Source of the DNA: a virus
Length of the DNA stretch: 32,332 nt
Direction: 5' to 3' (one strand)
IMG/VR virus record: IMGVR_UViG_3300030451_001205
Location: 1 to 32,332 of that record
The translations under genes and the position numbers were made by a program. Each line of letters begins with the position of its first letter. Within the stretch, counting starts at the first letter, position 1. The notes below the pieces were generated by a model, which worked only from the letters and a program-made list of their open reading frames with translations, had not been told where the DNA came from and did not search any database. This document shows positions 16,815 through 23,955 of the stretch, in pieces.

Positions 16815-17111
16815 TTATAATCTCCTTATTAGTTCGGCCAATTTTGGATGTCCTGCATCCTTAATTGCATTATACACTGTTGTTCTATCACTGTTAATAG
16901 CTTCTTTCATGTAATATGCAATTACTTTTTCAATATCTTTTGCGTAGGCAAGAGCTTGATCTCTCAATACAGGGTCTACGTTTGTAGATACAGAAATAAT
17001 TCTTTTTACACAGTTTTCTGCAACCTCTTCAGGAGTAAAACCTCTATTATTAGTTGTTCTTACACCAACTATAGGTTTATCTTTTGGTAAATCCATCTTT
17101 AAACTAATCAT
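16815..17111 (-). CDS. Small helical protein, conserved in marine phages
   Basis: 98 residues from an ATG overlapping the upstream stop (ATGA); an ATG five codons later (17096) is also possible. Key segments are NNRGFTPEEVAENCVKRIIS and EKVIAYYMKEAINSDRTTVY, ending in HPKLAELIRRL. All helices are predicted, with no membrane segment. It is one of the recurrent small proteins between neck and fibre genes of these phages. It could be a head-tail joining or assembly factor; I cannot assign it to a described family. Confidence 0.72.
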   Translation of the reverse strand: MISLKMDLPKDKPIVGVRTTNNRGFTPEEVAENCVKRIISVSTNVDPVLRDQALAYAKDIEKVIAYYMKEAINSDRTTVYNAIKDAGHPKLAELIRRL

Positions 17112-17758
17112 TGTTTAGGCCTTATTACCTTTCCCGTTCTAAATTCATCTGTTACTTCTTTAGCTTCACCTAACATCTTAATTCCAAGCAATGCCTCTTG
17201 GAATTTTTGATTATACATAGCCATAACGTCTTGTTCACCTTTCATAAAAGTATACGCTTCTACCAAAGAACCATATAATAAAGCTATTTCAGCATTAATA
17301 CTAAGCCACGTAGTACCAGAATCCGACCCTTCTGTTAAACTTTGTGGTCTATAGTAGTAATGTAATTCTCCTGTATATGAAGCATTTGGAGTAGGTGCTA
17401 TTAAAAAATTTTCAATATCAAAAATACTATAATACTTAGGAACTCCTTCTGTAGCACTATTTGGTGTATACGTTTGTAAAAAACTAGGATCTTTAAAATC
17501 AACAAAAACTTTTTTTTCATCAGTTGACCTAAAACTTAAAGAAAAAGGAGCCAAAAAATCAGAAGGACAAGCAAAATACTGACTTCCTTGTGTTATAGTA
17601 GCAATAGCATTTTTTCTAAATAAACTTAATTGTACATTTTTTAAAATTCTTTCTTCCGCTAGTCTTATAAATACAGGTAAATTAGTTACAAAAGTAGTTT
17701 CATTATTCTCTGTATAATCTTGTATAGCAGTTTTAAGTTGTAAATAAGTAAAGCTCAT
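17108..17758 (-). CDS. Neck or tail adaptor-like protein
   Basis: 216 residues. It opens SFTYLQLKTAIQDYTENNET and continues with LPVFIRLAEERILKNVQL, a helical N-terminus like those of ring-forming connector proteins. The central part is beta-rich (FLAPFSLSFRS; VPKYYSIFDIENFLIAPTP) and the C-terminus is helical, with EAYTFMKGEQDVMAMYNQKF. This helix-beta-helix layout fits head-tail adaptors or tail-tube ring proteins such as T7 gp11. It lies one gene from the P22 gp4-like protein at 18530-19198, so the two could form successive rings of the neck. Function is inferred from layout and neighbourhood. Confidence 0.65.
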   Translation of the reverse strand: MSFTYLQLKTAIQDYTENNETTFVTNLPVFIRLAEERILKNVQLSLFRKNAIATITQGSQYFACPSDFLAPFSLSFRSTDEKKVFVDFKDPSFLQTYTPNSATEGVPKYYSIFDIENFLIAPTPNASYTGELHYYYRPQSLTEGSDSGTTWLSINAEIALLYGSLVEAYTFMKGEQDVMAMYNQKFQEALLGIKMLGEAKEVTDEFRTGKVIRPKQ

Positions 17759-18537
17759 GGTGTGTTTGCTTGACCTCCCATGCCACTATGGTTTGAACAA
17801 TAGTAATACAACGTAGGTGCTCCACCTGCAACTGTTATTTGTGTAGTATAAGCAGAATCATCTTTTACAACACCCGTTGTGTACTCGCTACCACTATTAT
17901 GTGTTCCATCTGATGTAGTAGAAAATCTAAATGGATGCGAAGTAACAGCCGACCAATCAAACAAATAAATACTACCTTCAGATAAACTTAACGTAGGTTG
18001 TCTTACTCCATCTATGTAATAACGATTCCCGCCACCATAACTTGCTACTGTTACAGTGTATCGTGTAACATTTGAACTTACTGTTACAGAACCCACCGCA
18101 GAGGTTGAAGAAACACCTGTAACTGAAGAGGATACATCATCTTCGTTTACAGAAATAGAACCTACGCCAGAAGTAGCACCCACTCCAGATAAATTAATTG
18201 CATCTGGATTACTAGAAGGATTAATTGTTACAGAACCTACTTGACCTAAAGCTTCTGTGTTACTTTTGGGAAAATAAGGTTGAGTCGGACTACCAACAGG
18301 ATTATATCCATATGTAACATTTCTTTCAGCTTCTAAGTTTGTTTCTGGTCTTGCGTTTCTTAAAGCTTGTGGATCAACAATTCTTCTCTTTGGAAATAAT
18401 TGAGGATGTTTTGGTTCAAACTCATCTGGTCCTACTAAAAGACCATTCCATTCTTTTTTCATATCTTTTAGTCTGTATCTAAACCCAGATCTATCTGATA
18501 TACCAAACGCTTTATTTCCTGACGCAAATCTACCCAA
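17755..18537 (-). CDS. Virion protein with predicted cupredoxin (type-1 copper) domain
   Basis: 260 residues. The start is TTG at 18537, inside the end of the upstream gene; no ATG fits and the N-terminus MGRFASGNKAFGISDRSGFR looks complete. Residues about 1-60 are charged, then two copies of a GVGATSGVGSISV-type repeat follow at about 115-155. The last 100 residues form a beta domain with SHPFRF (His201) and the end YYYCSNHSGMGG, giving Cys247, His250 and Met253. His plus C..H..M is the ligand set of blue-copper proteins (plastocyanin, azurin), although the spacing before Met is short. Similar domains exist in other marine virus proteins in my recollection. Copper binding and its role (stability, adhesion) are predictions. 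Confidence 0.72.
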   Translation of the reverse strand: MGRFASGNKAFGISDRSGFRYRLKDMKKEWNGLLVGPDEFEPKHPQLFPKRRIVDPQALRNARPETNLEAERNVTYGYNPVGSPTQPYFPKSNTEALGQVGSVTINPSSNPDAINLSGVGATSGVGSISVNEDDVSSSVTGVSSTSAVGSVTVSSNVTRYTVTVASYGGGNRYYIDGVRQPTLSLSEGSIYLFDWSAVTSHPFRFSTTSDGTHNSGSEYTTGVVKDDSAYTTQITVAGGAPTLYYYCSNHSGMGGQANTP

Positions 18538-19198
18538 CTCTATAAAATCCCAAATCTGGACTAATTGTAGTAGACGATCTATCTCTATCTTCTACCGCCG
18601 CTCTTTGAAATTCCTCCTCATATACTGATTTTAACAACTGAACTCTTTCTGGTGCTCTTTTAATAGAAATATAATAAGCTAAACCTGCAGCCAAACAAGG
18701 ATAAAACCTAAAAGGTATTTCTATTGTATTTACCAAATCATCTGCATCATTCATTCTTGTCAAAGCGTCATAGTAAATTACATCTGTACTATTTTCTGGA
18801 ACAGGCCAAAGTTTTAGATTTGGTGTAATTTGTCTATCTAGAAAAAATTGTGTAGGTCTTCCTGTTGTTGTTTTATTTGGAATAGATAAGTAAGCATCTC
18901 TATTTATTCTATCTACAGAAAAATAAGTGCTACCTCTTAAAACAGATAAAGAAAGAATATCTATAATATCTGTAGAAAGACTATATTCTGATGTTCCAGA
19001 AGTGACAGTTTGTGTTCTCTGCACAATTGTCCATTGATTTAAACCTCTATTTGCCCAATCCAACAACATTAAATTTAAAGATCTTTTTGCAGTTTTAAGA
19101 TCATATCCTGTTCTTACTTCTAAACCACAACGCTCAAAAGCTTCTTCAATGTATTCAGTTACGTCAAGTTCAAAATCTGTGCTTGCAGAAAGAGCCAT
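18530..19198 (-). CDS. Head-tail adaptor (P22 gp4-like)
   Basis: 222 residues. The N-terminal part VTEYIEEAFERCGLEVRTGY followed by AKRSLNLMLLDWANRGLNQW is typical of the gp4-type adaptor that binds below the portal in short-tailed phages. A beta middle (SEYSLSTDIIDILSL; LKLWPVPE) and a helical end (YPCLAAGLAYYISIKRAPER) complete the expected order. In P22 the protein lengthens the portal channel and provides the platform for the nozzle; a nozzle-like gene is present at 7888-9798. It starts one base after the small membrane protein gene ends and overlaps the cupredoxin gene by eight bases. Confidence 0.75.
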   Translation of the reverse strand: MALSASTDFELDVTEYIEEAFERCGLEVRTGYDLKTAKRSLNLMLLDWANRGLNQWTIVQRTQTVTSGTSEYSLSTDIIDILSLSVLRGSTYFSVDRINRDAYLSIPNKTTTGRPTQFFLDRQITPNLKLWPVPENSTDVIYYDALTRMNDADDLVNTIEIPFRFYPCLAAGLAYYISIKRAPERVQLLKSVYEEEFQRAAVEDRDRSSTTISPDLGFYRVG

Positions 19199-19199
19199 T

Positions 19200-19400
19200 T
19201 TATTCTTCCAATTTTGATATTTTTACATTTGACCTTTTAACAAAATCTTCCCAAAGCGGTCTAATCATTTCATGATTAGCATTTACTTGAATAGCCATTA
19301 CCTCTGTTCTTTTGTCAACAGATATTAAAGTAGCAACTATCCAAGCAATTGCCCCAAAACTACAAGAAACCGATAAACCTATTATGATTTCTCTGGTCAT
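19200..19400 (-). CDS. Small single-pass membrane protein
   Basis: 66 residues from an ATG overlapping the upstream stop (TAATG). Residues about 5-27 (IIIGLSVSCSFGAIAWIVAT) form one membrane helix; the rest is a charged, helical tail. It has no lipobox. Single-pass proteins of this size occur among phage lysis helpers (holin-like, spanin-like), but it sits in the tail region far from the 3-TM holin at 26136-26525. Function unknown. Confidence 0.65.
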   Translation of the reverse strand: MTREIIIGLSVSCSFGAIAWIVATLISVDKRTEVMAIQVNANHEMIRPLWEDFVKRSNVKISKLEE

Positions 19401-19672
19401 TATCCAAAAAATCCTGTAATAGAATCAATGTTTGTCAATGTTACATGACACTCATCATCAAAAATTATTCCATGATCAGGAATAGTTATTTGATTATCAT
19501 CTGAAGTATGAAATACCATCGACAACAATGTACTACCACCACTTCCATTTTTAAACACAACAGCAGGAGAACCACTGCTAGATGTTTTAACATAGAAAGC
19601 TTTTAGCCTTGTTCTACCAGCTTGAAGTGTTCCTGTGGAAGTTGCTGTTTTAGTAAATATTGAAGCAGCCAT
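19400..19672 (-). CDS. Small beta-rich virion protein
   Basis: 90 residues. It begins MAASIFTKTATSTGTLQAGR and contains LKAFYVKTSSSGSPAVVFKN, then strands with Gly/Ser turns, ending TNIDSITGFFG. It probably folds as a small beta sandwich. Similar small proteins are found next to the 160-residue protein in marine phages as I recall. It might be a head decoration or fibre-type protein. No specific function can be supported. Confidence 0.68.
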   Translation of the reverse strand: MAASIFTKTATSTGTLQAGRTRLKAFYVKTSSSGSPAVVFKNGSGGSTLLSMVFHTSDDNQITIPDHGIIFDDECHVTLTNIDSITGFFG

Positions 19673-19686
19673 AATCTACTCCTTTA

Positions 19687-20169
19687 CTATGCAGTTGGTG
19701 AATCAGAAGATATACCAAAGAATTTTAATGATAATTCTCCACCAGCACCGGCGTTTCCAGATATAACAACCTCTACCTCATCAGCCGTTTCAGTAGCAGC
19801 AGTTGTTGCACCACCAGACATACCTAATACACCATTACAAGGAAAAAATCCTTTGAAACCTGCTGAATTAATAGCTTCTGATATACCATCAACAAAGCCA
19901 TCAGTATCAGCATCTGTTCCTATATCAACTAAGTTAACTGCATTTGCTGCAGCACTTGTAACTGTAATAGCCACACCCATTGGTATAAAGTTAGAAGGAA
20001 TTCCAATAGAAGCTTCTTTATGACTTGTCCCTGTTGTTGCAATTGTAATTGTTGCAGTATAAGTAGATAAAGTCATTTCATTGGTTAAAGCTCCAGTAGT
20101 GGAGTTTTTAATGATATTTTTAAATCCATTTTCAGACCTAACTGGTCCACTAAAAGTTGTATTAGCCAT
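19687..20169 (-). CDS. Conserved structural protein, first gene after the terminator
   Basis: 160 residues, beginning MANTTFSGPVRSENGFKNII. This opening recurs in marine phages directly after the capsid gene in my memory, and in T4-like marine phages too. The remaining sequence is beta-rich with TATITIATTGTSHKEASIGI and a Gly-rich end. GGAG lies upstream of the ATG. As the first gene beyond the terminator at 20236-20269, it may be served by its own promoter or by read-through from the capsid gene. It is probably a virion component such as a head fibre or decoration protein. Confidence 0.72.
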   Translation of the reverse strand: MANTTFSGPVRSENGFKNIIKNSTTGALTNEMTLSTYTATITIATTGTSHKEASIGIPSNFIPMGVAITVTSAAANAVNLVDIGTDADTDGFVDGISEAINSAGFKGFFPCNGVLGMSGGATTAATETADEVEVVISGNAGAGGELSLKFFGISSDSPTA

Positions 20170-20291
20170 TTTATATCTCCTGTCTTGGCAAATGTCAGCT
20201 TTCGCTGTCAGTGATATTTAATCTTACACTATTTTTTTAAAAAAAGAAAGGGGCGAATAAACGCCCCTTAGTTATTTAGGAGGATGTGCGA
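20170..20291 (-). other. Longest intergenic region (122 bp)
   Basis: Besides the terminator, the coding strand here carries CTGACA twice, 13 bases apart, separated by GCGAAAG, with CAGC/GCTG able to form a weak hairpin, and an AT-rich stretch (TAGTGTAAGATTAAATATC). These could belong to a promoter or operator for the tail block, but no clear -10/-35 pair at a sensible distance from the ATG is seen. GGAG just before 20169 serves the next gene. Confidence 0.35.
20236..20269 (-). terminator. Rho-independent terminator after the major capsid gene
   Basis: On the minus strand AAGGGGCG and CGCCCCTT form an 8-bp stem (20248-20269) around the 6-base loop TTTATT, followed directly by TCTTTTTTT. The stem has six consecutive G:C pairs, rare in this AT-rich DNA. 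It begins 22 bases after the capsid stop codon. It should end or attenuate the high-level capsid transcript before the tail genes. Confidence 0.9.
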
Positions 20292-21203
20292 TTACGCACC
20301 GGGTGAACCAAAAACACATCTTGGATCTGAAAAACCAAAAGAATATCTTTCTCTGGCTTTATACCTCATGTTTCCAGTATCAAAATCTGCCTCCATTTGA
20401 GTAGCTAATGGTACTCTTTCAAAATGTAGAAACCCTCTTGGAGCATCTGTCATAATGAAGAAAGCATCTGAATCTGTTAAAAAGTCATTAACAGCATAGC
20501 CATCTGGAAGCATACCCATAGATCTAATCGCATTTGTATCGTTGTCAGCAGTACCTACTCTTAGGTTAGATACCATTAATCTTTCAGCGACAAATTGCAA
20601 TTGTCTTGGTATTATTAGTTTAGTACCTCTAAGAGCTACTTTTAAACCACGCTCATCTACAAAGCCAGCAATACTAATAAGAGCGTCTTCAAGAGAAGTT
20701 TCGTTCAAATCAGCAGCAGTGCTTGGCTCATTTGCAAATGTGCTTCCATTTGTTAATGGATGGTTTGTAGCACATAAAGCTACGCCATCACCACCAGCAG
20801 TAGCACCAGCAGTAAAAGCATTGTTAAGCACAGCAGCAGCTTTAACCTGCTTTGTATGTGCCATAGATCTAGCAAGAGCACGGGTGTATCTAGAGGATAA
20901 TCTATCATATAAATTATCTTCTACTGCTTCTTCAGTAATAGAAAAAGCTAGTGCGATAGTTTCGTGGTTGTATCTTGCGGTGAAAGCTTCAGTAGCATCA
21001 TCAAAAGTAATTGAGGATCCTTCTGATTTAGTTGGAGCCGCCCCAAACCCGCTCAACATTACTTCTTCTTCAAAAGAACGATCTGATGATTCAGTAGTAA
21101 ATATCTCTGCGTGTTGGTTCTCGTACCTGTCATACTCCATGCCGAAAAGGGCATTAAGACCAGGTTCTAGCTCCTTGGCGAGTTGTGCTCTGGATATAGC
21201 CAT
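20292..21203 (-). CDS. Major capsid protein (HK97 fold, Mu gpT-like)
   Basis: 303 residues. Ribosome binding site AGGAGG lies seven bases before the ATG, the strongest in the window. The N-terminal helix (LAKELEPGLNALFGMEYDRY) is followed by a beta segment (TFDDATEAFTARYNHETIAL), a long spine-like helix (EEAVEDNLYDRLSSRYTRAL), the segment LCATNHPLTNGSTFANEP, and GLKVALRGTKLIIPRQLQF. This order and the ..T.HP.. loop match Mu-like HK97-fold capsid proteins. It follows scaffold and decoration genes and precedes a terminator, as expected for the most abundant virion protein. No delta domain or prohead protease is visible; the separate scaffold fits this. Confidence 0.85.
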   Translation of the reverse strand: MAISRAQLAKELEPGLNALFGMEYDRYENQHAEIFTTESSDRSFEEEVMLSGFGAAPTKSEGSSITFDDATEAFTARYNHETIALAFSITEEAVEDNLYDRLSSRYTRALARSMAHTKQVKAAAVLNNAFTAGATAGGDGVALCATNHPLTNGSTFANEPSTAADLNETSLEDALISIAGFVDERGLKVALRGTKLIIPRQLQFVAERLMVSNLRVGTADNDTNAIRSMGMLPDGYAVNDFLTDSDAFFIMTDAPRGFLHFERVPLATQMEADFDTGNMRYKARERYSFGFSDPRCVFGSPGA

Positions 21204-21215
21204 GTCTTAACCTCC

Positions 21216-21860
21216 TTATACGCCAGTGGTTGAAACTGTTCCACCAGCAATCGCACCATTTGGTGAATTGAAGTGGTTATTCAACCTAACAATTACAGGA
21301 ATACCAGCTGCCGTAAAATCAGCGTTTTCTGGGTCTTCTTGCCAACCCATAATACGTAGATTCAACGTATTCGTAGTAGCAATAGTGCTAACTGCTAAAG
21401 CAGCTGAAGACATTCCAGTTGTTGTTGAACCAGATGTTCCAGATGAAAAATTAGCATTAGCAAAAACATGACCACGAAGCGTTGCTTCACTGGTTAACGA
21501 AGCGTCTGATGATATTACAAATAATTGCATAGGATCATCATACACGATAGCCTTTACTGGATGATTTGAATCTGCTCCAGATCCAGGCCAATGATTTGAA
21601 AATGTAAGTTCACCAGTTACAGATGAGACAAATTCACAACCATAAAATACACCTACTAGACCTACTGTACCACCTGCTGCTGCACCGACTATATCAATAA
21701 AGCCTGTGCTTAGAGGTATTACAGGAGAGCCTTGATAGATGACATTTGTGTTGCCATTAGCAATCTCATATTTTGTGTACCCAGATGAACCTGTAGAATT
21801 AGAACCAGACCCCATTTTCGCTATAGGTCTAAGTCCGAAAGCACCACTAGCATTTGCCAT
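21216..21860 (-). CDS. Putative capsid decoration or head-surface protein
   Basis: 214 residues with AAGGAG upstream. It starts MANASGAFGLRPIAKMGSGS and is beta-rich throughout: GNTNVIYQGSPVIPLSTGFI, VGLVGVFYGCEFVS, VKAIVYDDPMQLFVI, and a C-terminal part with VIVRLNNHFNSPNGA. I recognise this as a conserved marine phage protein always adjacent to the capsid gene; no described function comes to mind. Position between scaffold and capsid and its high Gly/Ser/Thr content suggest a capsid cement or decoration protein. An alternative is a second, minor capsid protein. Confidence 0.75.
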   Translation of the reverse strand: MANASGAFGLRPIAKMGSGSNSTGSSGYTKYEIANGNTNVIYQGSPVIPLSTGFIDIVGAAAGGTVGLVGVFYGCEFVSSVTGELTFSNHWPGSGADSNHPVKAIVYDDPMQLFVISSDASLTSEATLRGHVFANANFSSGTSGSTTTGMSSAALAVSTIATTNTLNLRIMGWQEDPENADFTAAGIPVIVRLNNHFNSPNGAIAGGTVSTTGV

Positions 21861-21891
21861 TGGATAACTCCTTTTCTTCTATGGTTTACAT

Positions 21892-22350
21892 TTATTCGGA
21901 GTCACGTCCTCGTCCTCCGAAAGTTACACGACTTTGCCTACTATTTTCAATAGGCATTGAAGGATGCTGTTCCTTCATTAAGTCCTGGTCAACAGCTTTC
22001 ATCTGGTCACGGGTACGATCCCGGTAGTATGCGTTTCTTTCCTCTGCTGTTTCGTCAGGTATTCTTGCAAGCATTAGGCCACCTGTTCCAATCACCCCTG
22101 CGTGTTTACCATCTTCAATGGTAGCATAGTCATGATTTGGATACTCATCAGATCTAACGGGTTCCCAACCTTCACGCAATTTTGCATGAACATTCATGTT
22201 ATCGTCATCTCCTCTTAGTTGAGTTCTTATCCATCTATGTCTATACCCATCTTTAGGTGCAGGAGCATCTAATCGATTGGGTGGTGTCCAAGGTTTTCTT
22301 CTAGAGGTTTTTTCTCTAGTTTGTGTTGACCTATCTGTTCTATCTGCCAT
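21892..22350 (-). CDS. Small hydrophilic head-module protein
   Basis: I start at the ATG at 22350 (152 residues, MADRTDRSTQTREKTSR...), five bases after the scaffold stop, with GAGG upstream; a TTG three codons further upstream would overlap that stop. The protein is rich in Arg and Asp. Segments PKDGYRHRWIRTQLRGDDDN and LREGWEPVRSDEY look conserved, and the end VTFGGRGRDSE is basic. There is no membrane or Cys-rich motif. It sits between scaffold and decoration genes, so a head-assembly role is likely, but I know no function for the family. Confidence 0.75.
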   Translation of the reverse strand: MADRTDRSTQTREKTSRRKPWTPPNRLDAPAPKDGYRHRWIRTQLRGDDDNMNVHAKLREGWEPVRSDEYPNHDYATIEDGKHAGVIGTGGLMLARIPDETAEERNAYYRDRTRDQMKAVDQDLMKEQHPSMPIENSRQSRVTFGGRGRDSE

Positions 22351-22355
22351 GTTCC

Positions 22356-23282
22356 TCAATCCTTTACATATTTGGCGTATTCTTCAAGAGGAACACCAAG
22401 CTTTTTTGCTATCGCAATCTGCGAAGGAGATAGCTTGACGGTCCTGCGCCCTGATTTATTTGTGCGGGATGCAGAAGTATCAGCAGAAGCGACTCTGGTA
22501 CTTCCCCCGTTTTTCCGAGCCGAGTTAAATTTGTGTGGAAACTCAGTACGAATTCTCGAATCAACCTCATTATAGTACTCATCGCTCTGCGGGTCAAATC
22601 CTTCTTCTTCGACTAATTTACGATGAATGCCAAAGGCTGCATATGTCATAACCTCATCTTGCCCAAACCATTCATTTTTTTCTGCCCATTTTTCTGCTTT
22701 TGGATCTGGTTTTTGAGCCTGTGGTTGTGGTTGTGGTTGTGGTTGTGGTTGTGGTTGAGCCTGTGGTTGCTCAACTTGAACTTTATTTTGTTCTTGTCTT
22801 TGTTTAGCTAATCGATATCTTTCCTGTTCTATCGATATCTTTGATAAAGCTTCTTGTGCTTTAAACATTTTCTCTACATCACCTGCTTCATGTGCTTCTT
22901 TGTAGAGTTGTTTTGCACTTGATAATTGAGATTCTAATCTAGTGCCATATTCATTTAAATAACCAGTATCTAAATTATTTAATCTATGCTTTAGCTGATC
23001 ATTTTCATTTTTTACTGTTTCTGCAAATCGAAGAGCTTCGTCTTTATTTCTTTCTTCTGTTCTATACTTTTCTGTAAGAGTTTTTATACGTTTTTGAACT
23101 CTTTTACTATAGTCATCTAACTCTTCTTCAGATTCTTTCTTCTCTTCTGAAACCACCACTTCAGTTTCAGTGGAAGAATTATCTGTTGTATTCCCATCCA
23201 TCTTACTAGGGCTTTCCAACTTGACTTCAACTTCTTGACCCTCTTCTTCTTTTTCTATAGTTTCTACTTTTTCTTCTGCCAT
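22356..23282 (-). CDS. Capsid scaffolding protein
   Basis: 308 residues. The N-terminal 60 residues are very acidic (Glu-rich), followed by a long charged helix at about 55-170 (YSKRVQKRIKTLTEKYRTEE and onwards) predicting a coiled coil. A (PQ) run near 175-190 is the hinge to a C-terminal part with WAEKNEWFGQDEVMTYAAFG, RTEFPHKFNSARKNG and a basic tail KSGRRTVKLSPSQIAIAKKL. Acidic start, helical rod and basic capsid-binding tail are typical for scaffolds of short-tailed phages. It lies between GroES-like and capsid genes. It should guide procapsid assembly and then leave. Confidence 0.82.
   Translation of the reverse strand: MAEEKVETIEKEEEGQEVEVKLESPSKMDGNTTDNSSTETEVVVSEEKKESEEELDDYSKRVQKRIKTLTEKYRTEERNKDEALRFAETVKNENDQLKHRLNNLDTGYLNEYGTRLESQLSSAKQLYKEAHEAGDVEKMFKAQEALSKISIEQERYRLAKQRQEQNKVQVEQPQAQPQPQPQPQPQPQAQKPDPKAEKWAEKNEWFGQDEVMTYAAFGIHRKLVEEEGFDPQSDEYYNEVDSRIRTEFPHKFNSARKNGGSTRVASADTSASRTNKSGRRTVKLSPSQIAIAKKLGVPLEEYAKYVKD
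22721..22756. repeat. Hexanucleotide repeat, six copies of GTGGTT
   Basis: Six perfect copies of GTGGTT (AACCAC on the coding strand, read as CAA CCA) encode the Pro-Gln run of the scaffold. Copy-number change would alter hinge length without shifting the frame. Confidence 0.9.
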
Positions 23283-23290
23283 TTTTTACC

Positions 23291-23767
23291 TCAAACGTGC
23301 TTAATATCATCTGGTTCAAGAATAGTAGCGATCACTTCATCATCATTTAAGATGCGAACTTCTCCACCCTCTATTCTAAATCTAGATCCTGCATATCTAC
23401 CTATACAGACCCACTCACCCTCTTTACACCAAGGTTTTGGATTATCTCCAAACTTATTTGGATCTTGATAAGCTAGTGGACCAATTTTCAACACATAAGC
23501 AACAACAGTAGCTAAAGCTTCTCTTTCTCTAATGTGATCTGGTATATGCAATCCTTTTTCAGTAGTAGCCTTTCCTTGATAAGGCATAACTAATAATCTC
23601 CAACCTGTAGGTTGAGGAAGTCTTTCAAGTAAAGGTTTTTCTAATAAAGTGGGATCTAAAACTTTGTTATTAGGATCTATGTAAGCATTGTTTAAGTCGG
23701 AGGACTTAGCCTTTTCTTCTTTTACTTTTTGCGCTACATGATCAGGAACGTAAAGTGTCTTCGTCAT
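23291..23767 (-). CDS. GroES-like co-chaperonin
   Basis: 158 residues from the ATG at 23767 (MTKTLYVPDHVAQ...), preceded by GGAG; the longer frame upstream would begin at TTG. After an N-terminal extension of about 50 residues comes a Cpn10 domain: LPQPTGWRLLVMPYQGKATT, GLHIPDHIREREALATVVAY, then GEWVCIGRYAGSRFRIEGGE and VRILNDDEVIATI. The last two match the GroES segments with (K/R)YAG and EY.(I/L)L...D(I/V).A. Phage co-chaperonins such as T4 gp31 replace GroES on the host GroEL ring to fold the capsid protein. Its place beside scaffold and capsid genes fits this. The mobile loop around KATTEKGLHIP is shorter than that of GroES. Overlaps the upstream gene by 26 bases. Confidence 0.82.
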   Translation of the reverse strand: MTKTLYVPDHVAQKVKEEKAKSSDLNNAYIDPNNKVLDPTLLEKPLLERLPQPTGWRLLVMPYQGKATTEKGLHIPDHIREREALATVVAYVLKIGPLAYQDPNKFGDNPKPWCKEGEWVCIGRYAGSRFRIEGGEVRILNDDEVIATILEPDDIKHV

Positions 23768-23954
23768 AGTCAGCGTTTCTCTCCAGCAAGGACTTGATTT
23801 CTTCTTTAGCAAAAGAGAGTCCTTGTGCCTCTCCTACTAATTGGCGATACTGCTCATGATTTTGTACGCCACCACTAATTAACAACGTAGAAATGTCTTC
23901 TTCACGTTGTTCTATCTTCTTATATAATGCTTTTGAAAAAATTACAACATCCAT
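23742..23954 (-). CDS. Small helical protein of unknown function
   Basis: 70 residues: VIFSKALYKKIEQREEDIST, a Gly turn (ISGGVQNHEQYRQL), and GLSFAKEEIKSLLERNADYD. Two helices with an acidic end; the fold may be a short coiled coil. Small proteins with this layout recur before head genes of marine phages in my recollection. It overlaps the GroES-like gene by 26 bases, suggesting coupled translation. Head assembly or DNA packaging roles are only guesses. Confidence 0.7.
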   Translation of the reverse strand: MDVVIFSKALYKKIEQREEDISTLLISGGVQNHEQYRQLVGEAQGLSFAKEEIKSLLERNADYDEDTLRS

Positions 23955-23955
23955 T

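Noticed and set aside
19200-19400. Second holin
   Set aside because: One membrane helix and a charged tail are not enough; it is far from the recognised holin and may be a structural or regulatory membrane protein.
20170-20210. Sigma70-like promoter: CTGACA, 17 bases, TATAAA
   Set aside because: The TATAAA directly abuts the ATG of the 160-residue gene, so a transcript would start inside the coding region; chance in AT-rich DNA is more likely.
20542-21210. Plus-strand ORF of 222 residues
   Set aside because: It is fully antisense to the major capsid gene, which has a strong ribosome binding site and recognisable features; all convincing genes lie on the minus strand.
23291-23812. Longer GroES-like gene from 23812
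   Set aside because: That codon is TTG without a good ribosome binding site, whereas the ATG at 23767 follows GGAG.
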